Assembly: GCA_002364555.1 (NCBI GenBank)
Contig: DEYM01000106.1
Span: forward strand, 1 to 8,400
DNA length: 8,400 bases
Reading direction: 5' to 3'
Source: Phycisphaerales bacterium UBA3158
Lineage (GTDB): Bacteria > Planctomycetota > Phycisphaerae > Phycisphaerales > SM1A02
Shown here one piece after another: positions 1 through 5,944 of the stretch. A program made the translations under genes and the position numbers. The notes under the pieces are model-generated. The model was given only the letters and a program-made list of their open reading frames with translations. It ran no database searches and was not told the origin of the DNA. Each line of letters begins with the position of its first letter. Positions within the stretch are counted from its first letter, which is position 1.

Positions 1-638
1 TCGTCGACCTCGCCTTCACCGAAGATGACATCCGAGGCGGAATAGAAGCCTTCTCCTACGGGATCAAGTCGTTGCCAGATGCAGTAGACGACATGTCGTC
101 CTGTTCGCTCCGGAAAATCGACTTCGAATTTGTATTCATTTCCGATCAGCTGGATTTCTCCAACTTCAAGCTCCTCCATCTGCGCCCAGTTCAGGGCCGA
201 GGAGGAGTCCCAGTCATTGGTCGTCACCCAGACTCTGAAGACACTCGGGTTGTGCACCACGGTGGCCGCCCAGGTCAATTGAGTAGGCCCGGTGGTCATT
301 TCCGTCGCAGGCCAATCGTTTCTGGCCGCGTCATAGCATGCATACTTGTCATTGTTGCCACTGGCCAGACGGCCATCGGGTATGTACAGGTCATACGGAA
401 CGGTTCGTTGATAGTCCGGTGTACCGGGGAAGAAGTTGGCCACTTCATGCCAGTCGTACAGCGGTTGAGAGCCTCCACAGGCAACAGCATCCTGGACGGC
501 ATTCGAGTTGGGTGATTCGGGGCCTTCCAAATAGGCACTGTAGGTTCGGGAAAGGGGGTATCCCATCGATCCATGTCCAAGAGCGGTGCCGGCTGGCAGT
601 GCCAGGGCAAGAAGAGCCATACTTTTCCATGTAGTCAT
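1..638 (-). CDS. Secreted AA10 lytic polysaccharide monooxygenase (3' end outside window)
   Basis: Copper-dependent LPMOs of family AA10 oxidatively cleave cellulose or chitin outside the cell. The frame is open from the ATG at 638 down to base 1 (212 codons), so the C-terminus lies outside the window. Residues 1-21 are a signal peptide (MTTWKSMALLALALPAGTALG) that would be cut to expose His22, the obligatory N-terminal copper ligand, in HGSMGYPLSRTY. The second histidine-brace ligand is His129 in ATVVHNPSVF. Phe198 in GFYSASDV aligns with the axial Phe of CBP21 (AFYQAIDV). The segments PDGRLASGN, YDAARNDWP and SDVIFGEGEV resemble the cellulose-active Streptomyces ScLPMO10C group from memory, so cellulose is the likelier substrate (inference). 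The catalytic domain looks essentially complete by residue 212; anything further would be a linker or extra module. A GGAG lies about 9 nt before the ATG. The gene is divergent from the FHA-sigma gene. Confidence 0.9.
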   Translation of the reverse strand, partial: MTTWKSMALLALALPAGTALGHGSMGYPLSRTYSAYLEGPESPNSNAVQDAVACGGSQPLYDWHEVANFFPGTPDYQRTVPYDLYIPDGRLASGNNDKYACYDAARNDWPATEMTTGPTQLTWAATVVHNPSVFRVWVTTNDWDSSSALNWAQMEELEVGEIQLIGNEYKFEVDFPERTGRHVVYCIWQRLDPVGEGFYSASDVIFGEGEVD

Positions 639-826
639 TGAGTTGCTCCAAGATGCGACAGTTGAAAGAGCGATGAATTCGATGTGGTCTCTATGTAGAT
701 ACGATCTGGGGGAGAGGGTTGACATGAACTCGTTGCACAATTGAGTCATTTCAAATGTTCGATGATCAACCAGAGTCCACTGAGTGCGCAGGCGGATCTC
801 GTCCTGCGTCCGTCATAGTCGTCAAT

Positions 827-848
827 GGCGTGATGTCGCTCACACGCC
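827..848. repeat. Short inverted repeat
   Basis: GGCGTG at 827-832 is the reverse complement of CACGCC at 843-848, separated by 10 bases. There is no T-run after either arm, so it is not a rho-independent terminator. It could be an operator, but a 6-bp stem may also occur by chance. Confidence 0.3.
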
Positions 849-907
849 GAAACAGCATGACGATCTGGACGCACATGATGTTCGTTTGAATCACCGAAGA
901 AACCCAA

Positions 908-957
908 GGATCTGTTTAAGAGCGTTTAACGGGAGATTTCATCGGTGGGATCTGTTT
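908..957 (+). promoter_or_regulatory. Direct-repeat cluster upstream of FHA-sigma gene
   Basis: GGATCTGTTT occurs exactly at 908-917 and 948-957 (40 bp apart). Within and after the first copy, GTTTAA occurs at 914-919 and again at 924-929, exactly 10 bp apart, i.e. on the same face of the helix; a related GTTTTA follows at 954-959. AT-rich phased repeats stand out from the GC-rich background and lie 70-120 bp before the sigma start, a suitable place for a regulator or for the sigma factor's own promoter. Function is inferred only. Confidence 0.3.
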
Positions 958-1027
958 TATGACATCAGAGAGGGTCGACAACTCCCTGGAGGTTCATTCG
1001 CTAACGATCCCATGATGCAGGTATCAT

Positions 1028-2071
1028 GTGAATATGGTTGATGAAGCTGCTGCATCGAATCGTGCCGTGGACGAGATGGACCTTATCTCCGTTTCCGGGC
1101 CAGATACCTTTGAGCGAATCAGGGTCAGTCTGAGCGCCCCGGTGACAATTGGTCGTTCCAAGGAATGTGGAATCGTTCTCAATGAGAGCAGCGTTTCACG
1201 AGAGCATGCGTCCATATCCAAGGAGGATGGCAAGGTCCTCATTCGAGACAATGAGTCACGAGCGGGTATTGCCGTCAACATGATGTTCCTTGAGAAAGGC
1301 GACTCCCAGGAGATCTTCGACAGGGATCTGTTGACGATCGGACCATGGAAGATCCTTGTCCGGCTCGGATCGGAAAACAGCGATGCGACGGCTGCCCAGG
1401 TGGCAGGTGCTGACGATGCGACGAGTCAACCGGCGTCGGAGGAACCCAGGAAGACCTCATCCAAGGATAAGGACAAGGACAAGGATTCCATCTACGCGAC
1501 GCGTGCCAGCATCTTCATCCGACTCCAGGCCGATGGATCGATGGATCGTGAGCTTGGCTGGCAGGAGTTCACCGAGAAATATGCTCGAGTCATCGCCGGC
1601 TTCGCGAGGAATGCCGGGCTTCGTGCCCAGGATGCAGATGATGTTCTGCAGGATGTGTTGCTCGGCTTCTTCCGGGTTTCGGAGCAGTTCGAATACGATC
1701 CGGACAAAGGCCGTTTTCGCGGGTATCTCAAGAGAGTCACCTTGAATGCCATCAGGGCACGTCATCGTCGCAAACGACCCAGCACCTTCATCAAGGATGA
1801 TTACGATCCACCGGCGGAGATGCCTGATGTCGATGCCGCCTGGGATCGTCAGTGGACGGAACAACTCCTCCAGCGAGCCATGACCGAGGTGCGCGGCACT
1901 GTTGAGGATCGGACATGGAAGGCCTTCGAGCTCTACGGTGTTCGAGGCGTACCCGCTGAACAGGTCGCCGAACGTCTGGACATGACGCCGGCGGCCATTC
2001 GTCATGCCAAGATGCGATTGGTCAAGCAGGTCCGTGAGATCGTCGATCAATTGCGGGATGAAGAGGGTTGA
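1028..2071 (+). CDS. FHA domain-ECF-like sigma factor fusion protein
   Basis: The 347-residue product has two modules. Residues about 20-113 form an FHA domain, a phosphothreonine-peptide reader: IGRS (41-44), SREH (57-60) and Asn84 match the conserved FHA core, with Arg43 and Ser57 as expected phosphate contacts. Residues about 114-155 are a polar linker ending in four Lys-Asp pairs. Residues about 178-250 resemble sigma-70 region 2, including DADDVLQDVLLGFF (202-215) and FRGYLKRVTLNAIR (230-243). Residues about 275-342 resemble region 4, with a helix-turn-helix around PAEQVAERLDMTPAAIRHAK. Inferred role: a transcription initiation factor controlled by Ser/Thr kinase signalling; no kinase or anti-sigma gene is in the window. 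The start is either GTG 1028 (CAGG 6 nt upstream) or ATG 1034. Its stop is 1 bp from that of the convergent EamA gene. Confidence 0.88.
   Translation: MNMVDEAAASNRAVDEMDLISVSGPDTFERIRVSLSAPVTIGRSKECGIVLNESSVSREHASISKEDGKVLIRDNESRAGIAVNMMFLEKGDSQEIFDRDLLTIGPWKILVRLGSENSDATAAQVAGADDATSQPASEEPRKTSSKDKDKDKDSIYATRASIFIRLQADGSMDRELGWQEFTEKYARVIAGFARNAGLRAQDADDVLQDVLLGFFRVSEQFEYDPDKGRFRGYLKRVTLNAIRARHRRKRPSTFIKDDYDPPAEMPDVDAAWDRQWTEQLLQRAMTEVRGTVEDRTWKAFELYGVRGVPAEQVAERLDMTPAAIRHAKMRLVKQVREIVDQLRDEEG
1463..1486 (+). repeat. Hexanucleotide tandem repeat encoding a Lys-Asp linker
   Basis: Four tandem copies of AAGGAY encode four Lys-Asp pairs (residues 146-153) between the FHA and sigma modules. The unit is in frame, so copy-number slippage would lengthen or shorten the linker by two residues without breaking the protein. 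Confidence 0.85.
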
Positions 2072-2072
2072 A

Positions 2073-2993
2073 TCAAGTCTTGCGCACCTTGTCGCAACTG
2101 GTCTGACGGAAGGCTCTTCGAGGTGGCTTGATCTGTGCAAGGATGATGGCGAAGAACATGATCCCGCAACCGGCGAACTGCATGGGTGACAATTCCTCAT
2201 TCAGCATGAGCCATCCAGCCAGAACGGCGAAGACGGATTCCATGCTGATCAGGATCGCCGCATGGGCTGGTGGCGCGTCCTGTTGCGCAGCTGCCTGCAG
2301 CAGGAACGCCAGGCCGGAAGCAATGAGCCCGCTGTAGAGCAGTGGCCACTTGCACTGAAGAATGTTCTCAAGCACGAATGGTTCGAAGAAGGGCGTGATA
2401 GCCAGGCAAAGCAGTCCTGCCCCGGCGAGTTGAATGACGGTCAGCAGCAACACGTCGACCTTTTGCGCCAGCCAGCCCACGAAGAGGATCTGACCAGCCC
2501 ATGCGATGGCCGAGAGGAGAATCAGGAGATCTCCAACATTGACCGATGGTCTTCCGGCGACGGTGAGCATGAACAATCCGATGACCGCGATGACGGTCGC
2601 CAGCCAGGTGAGCCCTCTGACGCGATAGCCGATGAATAGTCCCAGTACTGGAGTGAAGATGACATAGAGCCCGGTGATGAATCCAGCGGTGCCGGCCTCC
2701 GTGGTGACCAATCCCACCTGCTGAAGCCATGTGCCCAGGAACACCATGGCGATCACCCCGAGGAGCATCGGCCACAGTTTTCTCCATCCGGGAAATTCGG
2801 ATTTCGGCGTTGATCTTCGCAAGAGGAGAAAGGGCAACAGGAAGACCGCTCCCAGCAGCAGCCGAATCGTGATGAACGTCATCGGCCCGATGAGGTCCAT
2901 GGGCAGCTTCTGTGCAATGAAGCCAGAGCCCCAGATGATTGCAAGAATCAGGAGGAGTACATCTGCCTTGACTATCTTGGAGCGACTGGTCAC
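2073..2993 (-). CDS. EamA-family (drug/metabolite) transporter
   Basis: The product is a 306-residue inner-membrane protein with about ten hydrophobic segments in two homologous EamA halves (about residues 11-147 and 153-288), the usual DMT-superfamily length and layout. The first half carries WGSGF (21-25) after the first helix. The second half ends with ESVFAVLAGWLMLNEELSP (252-270), the family's typical E-x-VFA...GWL-L-E signature. The substrate cannot be told; relatives export amino acids, nucleosides or other metabolites. The start codon is GTG at 2993; no in-frame ATG occurs before residue 32 (in PMDLIG). A GAGG lies about 13 nt upstream, a long spacing, so the start is moderately certain. 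It is divergent from the TauE/SafE gene (69 bp apart) and convergent with the FHA-sigma gene. Confidence 0.9.
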   Translation of the reverse strand: MTSRSKIVKADVLLLILAIIWGSGFIAQKLPMDLIGPMTFITIRLLLGAVFLLPFLLLRRSTPKSEFPGWRKLWPMLLGVIAMVFLGTWLQQVGLVTTEAGTAGFITGLYVIFTPVLGLFIGYRVRGLTWLATVIAVIGLFMLTVAGRPSVNVGDLLILLSAIAWAGQILFVGWLAQKVDVLLLTVIQLAGAGLLCLAITPFFEPFVLENILQCKWPLLYSGLIASGLAFLLQAAAQQDAPPAHAAILISMESVFAVLAGWLMLNEELSPMQFAGCGIMFFAIILAQIKPPRRAFRQTSCDKVRKT

Positions 2994-3024
2994 GTGTTGG
3001 CTGGATCCTCGATTGTTGGGTGAT

Positions 3025-3053
3025 TTGCCATGCTGGACGCATTGTGCTGTTAG
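3025..3053 (+). promoter_or_regulatory. Possible promoter for the TauE/SafE gene
   Basis: TTGCCA (3025-3030) and TGTTAG (3048-3053) are separated by 17 bp and resemble -35 and -10 boxes (5/6 and 3/6 matches to the sigma-70 consensus). Transcription would begin just before the ATG at 3063, which fits the lack of a clear SD there (near-leaderless mRNA). The -10 match is weak, so this is a suggestion only. Confidence 0.22.
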
Positions 3054-3062
3054 TCTGCGACA

Positions 3063-3980
3063 ATGCTACCTATCTTGGCGATGCAGATCTGGTCTCTGGA
3101 ATTGTGGGAGGTCGGCACCCTTCTGGCGATCGGAGTGGCGGCTGGCTTCACGGGTGGTCTACTGGGCATCGGAGGGGCTGTCGTCACCATTCCGGCGATC
3201 TCCCTGCTGATCGGCCGTGATATCCACCTTGCCCAGGCTGCGGCCATGAATGTGACGTTCTTCGTGGCGCTCCCATCGGCCATACGGCATCATCGGGCAG
3301 GCGCTCTGAACACCTCCTTGCTCAAGATAGCCGCCCCCATGGCGGTAGTGGCGATCATAGGTGGCGTCTTCGTGAGCAACATCACCCCCAATGAGATCAT
3401 GAAATTCATCTTCGGCCTCTTTCTGGTCTACGTGATCTTCCAGAACATCCGAAAACTGATGGGTGGTCGCAGCTTGATCCGCACGTTCATCCCCTTCGAC
3501 ATCCAGTTCCTCCAGTCATCGAAGTCGAGCTCGCCGGTCGACGCGGAAACCGAATCGAAGTCTGGTCCGACAGAGGTCGGCAAATCACGTGGATTGCTGC
3601 TTGGGGGAATCGCCGGTGGTGGTGCGGGCATACTGGGGATCGGTGGTGGCCTGCTGACGGTTCCGTTGGCCGAGCTACTGTGCAAGTTGAGGCTTCAGGA
3701 AGCCATCGCGACTTCCGCGGCCATCATGTGCTTCACGTCGATCATCGGAGCCATCACCAAGGATCTGACCTTTTCCAGCATTCCGTTCTACGACGCCTCG
3801 GGAAATGCACACTACATGCCGTGGTACGAGCCGATTCGGTACGCCATCTGGCTGATACCGACGTGCATCTTCGGCAGCTGGTTCGGGGCCAAGCTCACGC
3901 ACCGTCTTCCGTTGAAGATGATCAGGATCATCTTCATATGCATTCTGGCAGCTGGAGCTGCCAAGATGCTCATCCCCTGA
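3063..3980 (+). CDS. TauE/SafE-family membrane transporter
   Basis: The 305-residue product is an inner-membrane protein of the TauE/SafE (DUF81) family, whose members include sulfite, sulfoacetate and other organic-anion exporters. The family's inverted duplication is visible: GGLLGIGGAVVTIP at 31-44 and GAGILGIGGGLLTVP at 187-201 start the two halves. A hydrophilic loop of about 40 residues (133-176, rich in Ser, Glu and Lys) separates them. About eight membrane segments are expected. The extra stretch at 240-258 (PFYDASGNAHYMPWYEP) lies between helices of the second half, as in many larger members. The substrate is unknown, and no sulfur-metabolism gene is nearby. The start may be ATG 3063 or ATG 3081; neither has a strong SD. 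It converges with the EEP gene, the stops being 5 bp apart. Confidence 0.9.
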   Translation: MLPILAMQIWSLELWEVGTLLAIGVAAGFTGGLLGIGGAVVTIPAISLLIGRDIHLAQAAAMNVTFFVALPSAIRHHRAGALNTSLLKIAAPMAVVAIIGGVFVSNITPNEIMKFIFGLFLVYVIFQNIRKLMGGRSLIRTFIPFDIQFLQSSKSSSPVDAETESKSGPTEVGKSRGLLLGGIAGGGAGILGIGGGLLTVPLAELLCKLRLQEAIATSAAIMCFTSIIGAITKDLTFSSIPFYDASGNAHYMPWYEPIRYAIWLIPTCIFGSWFGAKLTHRLPLKMIRIIFICILAAGAAKMLIP

Positions 3981-3985
3981 GAAGT

Positions 3986-5386
3986 TCATTCCGGGGCAAC
4001 GGTCACATCCACCACGATCGGCAGATGGTCGGACGCCTCTTGGGTGATACCCGGTTCGAGATCACCGGCCTGGTCGGGATCAAGGTCGGATGTATCGAGG
4101 ATGAAGCTGGCCGTCTGCTTCAGATCGCCGCCGATCAGTACATAGTCGAGCTTGCCGGGCGTGAAGGAGGAGTCGGAGTCGTACCATGTGTAGGCGTCAC
4201 GACCATCGAGATGAAGAGGGCTGGCGTCCTGCAGAGGCCCCGAGGCATGCGGGCCCAGAAGACGTTGTCCGTCGAGCCGCAGGATATCCAGCGGAAGTGG
4301 ACTGGCGACGAGATTGAAATCGCCCCCAATCAGGAGTCCATCGGGTCGATGAGTCCGAGCGGCCGTCTCTATGGCCTCTCGAATCGAAAGTGTCTCGCTG
4401 ATTCGTGCAAGATCCTCCGGGCCATTGAGCCCTCCGCAGCATTTCAGATGGATCGATACGGCCAGTGTCTTCTGATCCGCTCCAAGATCGATCAGCAACG
4501 CGGCGGCCCGAATGGATCTGTCTGCGTCATCGGATCGTGTGACATGCTTGAATTCAGCGACATGTGCCGCTGGAAGTCTGGTCGCCACTGCGCTGCGAAG
4601 ATTCCCCGTGTTTCGATTGACGCTCAGGGTCCATTCATCTCCATCGTGAATGCTCTGGAGAAACTGCTTCAGTTCATCGATCGACTGGGTGTTCTCGATC
4701 TCCTGAAGAAGAAGGATGTCCGGCCTGAGGGAGTGCAGGATCGATCGCACCTGATCGGGACGTTTCAGCATTCCTCCATATTCGATGTTCCAGCTGACTA
4801 CCCGTATGGAATCAATCCGCTTGGTGGGGACAGAGGCTCCCGGGACGCGAGGACTGCCTGCATCCGGCAAGGTGATCATGTGTTCGAAGGTCTTGTTCGA
4901 CTCGGGCCGGATAACGACTCGCAGCTGCCGCTGGCCATGCGGCAGGTTGGCTCGATCTATTCGAATCTCATGACGTCTGGATGCTGTGGACGGTGCCAGT
5001 ACGAATCCATACTTGTAGGGCGTCTCCTTGAGGCGAAAGCCGTTGCTGTTCCAGCTGGCTGCCGTGACCCCACCGCGTCTGCGCCCCTTGGCGGCAGGAC
5101 TCAGCTCGAAAACCAGATCACAGCCACCGAGGTCGTCAATTCGACAACCAGTGTCGATGTCCTCATCGAGATCGAGTCCGATCATCAGAGGTTCATCAAG
5201 TTGCTGGAAGACGCTGGGGGGACCTGGTTGTTGAAGAAACAAAGAGATCGAATTCGCGTCGGCATGACTCTGGATGGACCAGGCGTCTCGATTGCTGGAA
5301 GGCTGCCAGTCGTTGAACTGTCCGTCGATGACTGGTGAAGAAGGCATGATCGAAATCAGCCAGATCAGGCAGGAGGTGAATGGCAT
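3986..5386 (-). CDS. Endonuclease/exonuclease/phosphatase-family protein with CBM9/DOMON-like N-terminal domain
   Basis: The 466-residue product ends in an EEP (DNase I-like) domain with all main motifs: SWN (198-200), LLQE (226-229, metal-binding Glu229), SIHLK (His313), GGDFN (354-358, Asp356 and Asn358), KLDYV (412-416) and SDHLP (452-456, His454). Relatives hydrolyse phosphodiesters in DNA, RNA, phospholipids or phosphoinositides; the substrate here is open. Residues about 18-170 form a separate domain that starts with IDGQFNDW and contains LMIGLDLDED, like DOMON/type-9 carbohydrate-binding modules often found in secreted proteins. A short hydrophobic stretch (CLIWLISIM, residues 6-14) may be a signal peptide, though it lacks a basic N-region. 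ATG 5386 is the first start after an in-frame stop at 5405-5407. It follows the lipoprotein gene by 29 bp, probably in one operon. Confidence 0.85.
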   Translation of the reverse strand: MPFTSCLIWLISIMPSSPVIDGQFNDWQPSSNRDAWSIQSHADANSISLFLQQPGPPSVFQQLDEPLMIGLDLDEDIDTGCRIDDLGGCDLVFELSPAAKGRRRGGVTAASWNSNGFRLKETPYKYGFVLAPSTASRRHEIRIDRANLPHGQRQLRVVIRPESNKTFEHMITLPDAGSPRVPGASVPTKRIDSIRVVSWNIEYGGMLKRPDQVRSILHSLRPDILLLQEIENTQSIDELKQFLQSIHDGDEWTLSVNRNTGNLRSAVATRLPAAHVAEFKHVTRSDDADRSIRAAALLIDLGADQKTLAVSIHLKCCGGLNGPEDLARISETLSIREAIETAARTHRPDGLLIGGDFNLVASPLPLDILRLDGQRLLGPHASGPLQDASPLHLDGRDAYTWYDSDSSFTPGKLDYVLIGGDLKQTASFILDTSDLDPDQAGDLEPGITQEASDHLPIVVDVTVAPE

Positions 5387-5415
5387 TCTTGATGTCCGTA
5401 TCTTCTAGAGGTTGA

Positions 5416-5865
5416 TCACTCGACTTCACGTTCACGTTTTCGGGGTTCGGCAGCGCATTGCCAGATCTCAAGTTGAACCTTGTAGACTTCCACATCGATC
5501 TCTTCGTCGATCGCGAGCATGTCGGGACCTTGGATGCGAATCCAGCCTTCGACATCCTCCGGACCGACACCAGCGTTGGCGGCGGCAACCACCAGCTCAT
5601 TTCGAGCCCATGAATCAACCTGGTGAAATCGGAGCTCAGTGGCACTCACGGTCATCAGGAGCTGGCCATCAGGTCGATCGATGCGACGATTACGAACCGA
5701 TCCATCCGAGCGGAGCATGCTGGGCCCTGGTAGTCGGACCGTGTCACTGCCCCGAAGCGGCTCGATGGTCTCTCCGACGGCCAGATCGCGAGTGGATGTA
5801 CACCCCGTGAGAGCGGCTGAAAGCATCAAGGTCGACAGGCAGATGATCAAGGTCTTGGTATTCAT
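5416..5865 (-). CDS. Small lipoprotein of unknown function
   Basis: The 149-residue product starts with a lipoprotein signal peptide: MNTK, a hydrophobic core, then the lipobox LTGC with Cys22 as the lipidated residue. The following Thr-Ser gives no inner-membrane retention signal, so the outer membrane is likelier (rule from other Gram-negatives). The mature part includes a basic segment (RSDGSVRNRRIDRPDG, 52-67) and a C-terminal region in which Glu/Asp/Val-rich strands lead to EIWQCAAEPRKREREVE. No family was recognised. The frame extends 54 codons upstream to 6027, but that would cover the neighbouring divergent gene's start and bury the signal peptide, so ATG 5865 is chosen. It probably forms an operon with the EEP gene 29 bp downstream. 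Confidence 0.75.
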   Translation of the reverse strand: MNTKTLIICLSTLMLSAALTGCTSTRDLAVGETIEPLRGSDTVRLPGPSMLRSDGSVRNRRIDRPDGQLLMTVSATELRFHQVDSWARNELVVAAANAGVGPEDVEGWIRIQGPDMLAIDEEIDVEVYKVQLEIWQCAAEPRKREREVE

Positions 5866-5873
5866 GGGTGTCC

Positions 5874-5879
5874 AGTATA
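5874..5879 (-). promoter_or_regulatory. Possible -10 box for the small lipoprotein gene
   Basis: On the minus strand these bases read TATACT, a 5/6 match to the sigma-70 -10 consensus, ending 8 nt before the ATG at 5865. Transcription starting about 7 nt downstream would give an almost leaderless mRNA. No good -35 element is seen at the standard spacing. Confidence 0.22.
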
Positions 5880-5932
5880 GCTGGGGCGACAATGGGCTCT
5901 TGCCTATGAAGTACACTCCTCGCCAGATTGAA

Positions 5933-5938
5933 AAGGAG
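5933..5938 (+). promoter_or_regulatory. Strong ribosome binding site deciding the 5945 start
   Basis: AAGGAG lies 6 nt before the ATG at 5945, an ideal distance. It settles the lipoprotein start against the in-frame ATGs further upstream (back to 5639), which lie inside the oppositely oriented lipoprotein gene. Confidence 0.85.
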
Positions 5939-5944
5939 ATCATC

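Larger units (their letters stand above)
639..1027. promoter_or_regulatory. Divergent intergenic region between LPMO and FHA-sigma genes
   Basis: This 389-bp stretch has no convincing gene. A GTG-started frame at 784-1041 gives an Arg/His-rich 85-residue product with no recognisable motif and overlaps the next gene's start. The region must hold promoters for both divergent genes. A TTGACA occurs at 719-724 on the plus strand, but no matching -10 box lies at the usual distance. Short repeats (827-848 and 908-957) are listed separately. No tRNA-like or riboswitch-like structure was recognised. Confidence 0.6.

Noticed and set aside
72..651. Several frames of 68-147 codons on both strands
   Set aside because: They are shadows of the AA10 gene, whose own frame has no stop inside the window.
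719..747. TTGACA as a -35 box for a plus-strand promoter
   Set aside because: No TATAAT-like hexamer occurs 15-19 bp downstream.
827..848. Inverted repeat as a rho-independent terminator
   Set aside because: It has only a 6-bp stem and no T-run, and lies upstream of, not after, genes on both strands.
784..1041. 85-codon frame before the FHA-sigma gene
   Set aside because: It has a GTG start, Arg/His-rich composition and no motif, and runs into the next gene; it is likely chance in an intergenic region.
1457..2200. 247-codon minus-strand frame
   Set aside because: It is antisense to the sigma module, runs into the EamA gene, and has no recognisable domain.
2368..3063. 231-codon minus-strand frame
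   Set aside because: It is an out-of-frame reading of the EamA gene with His/Arg-rich, non-membrane composition.
3680..5338. 552-codon open frame on the plus strand, the longest in the window
   Set aside because: It lies opposite the EEP gene, whose catalytic motifs are clear, and also overlaps the end of the TauE/SafE gene. Its translation shows no domain pattern.
5639..5944. In-frame 102-codon N-terminal extension of the plus-strand lipoprotein
   Set aside because: It would overlap the divergent lipoprotein gene and bury the signal peptide; AAGGAG at 5933 marks the ATG at 5945.
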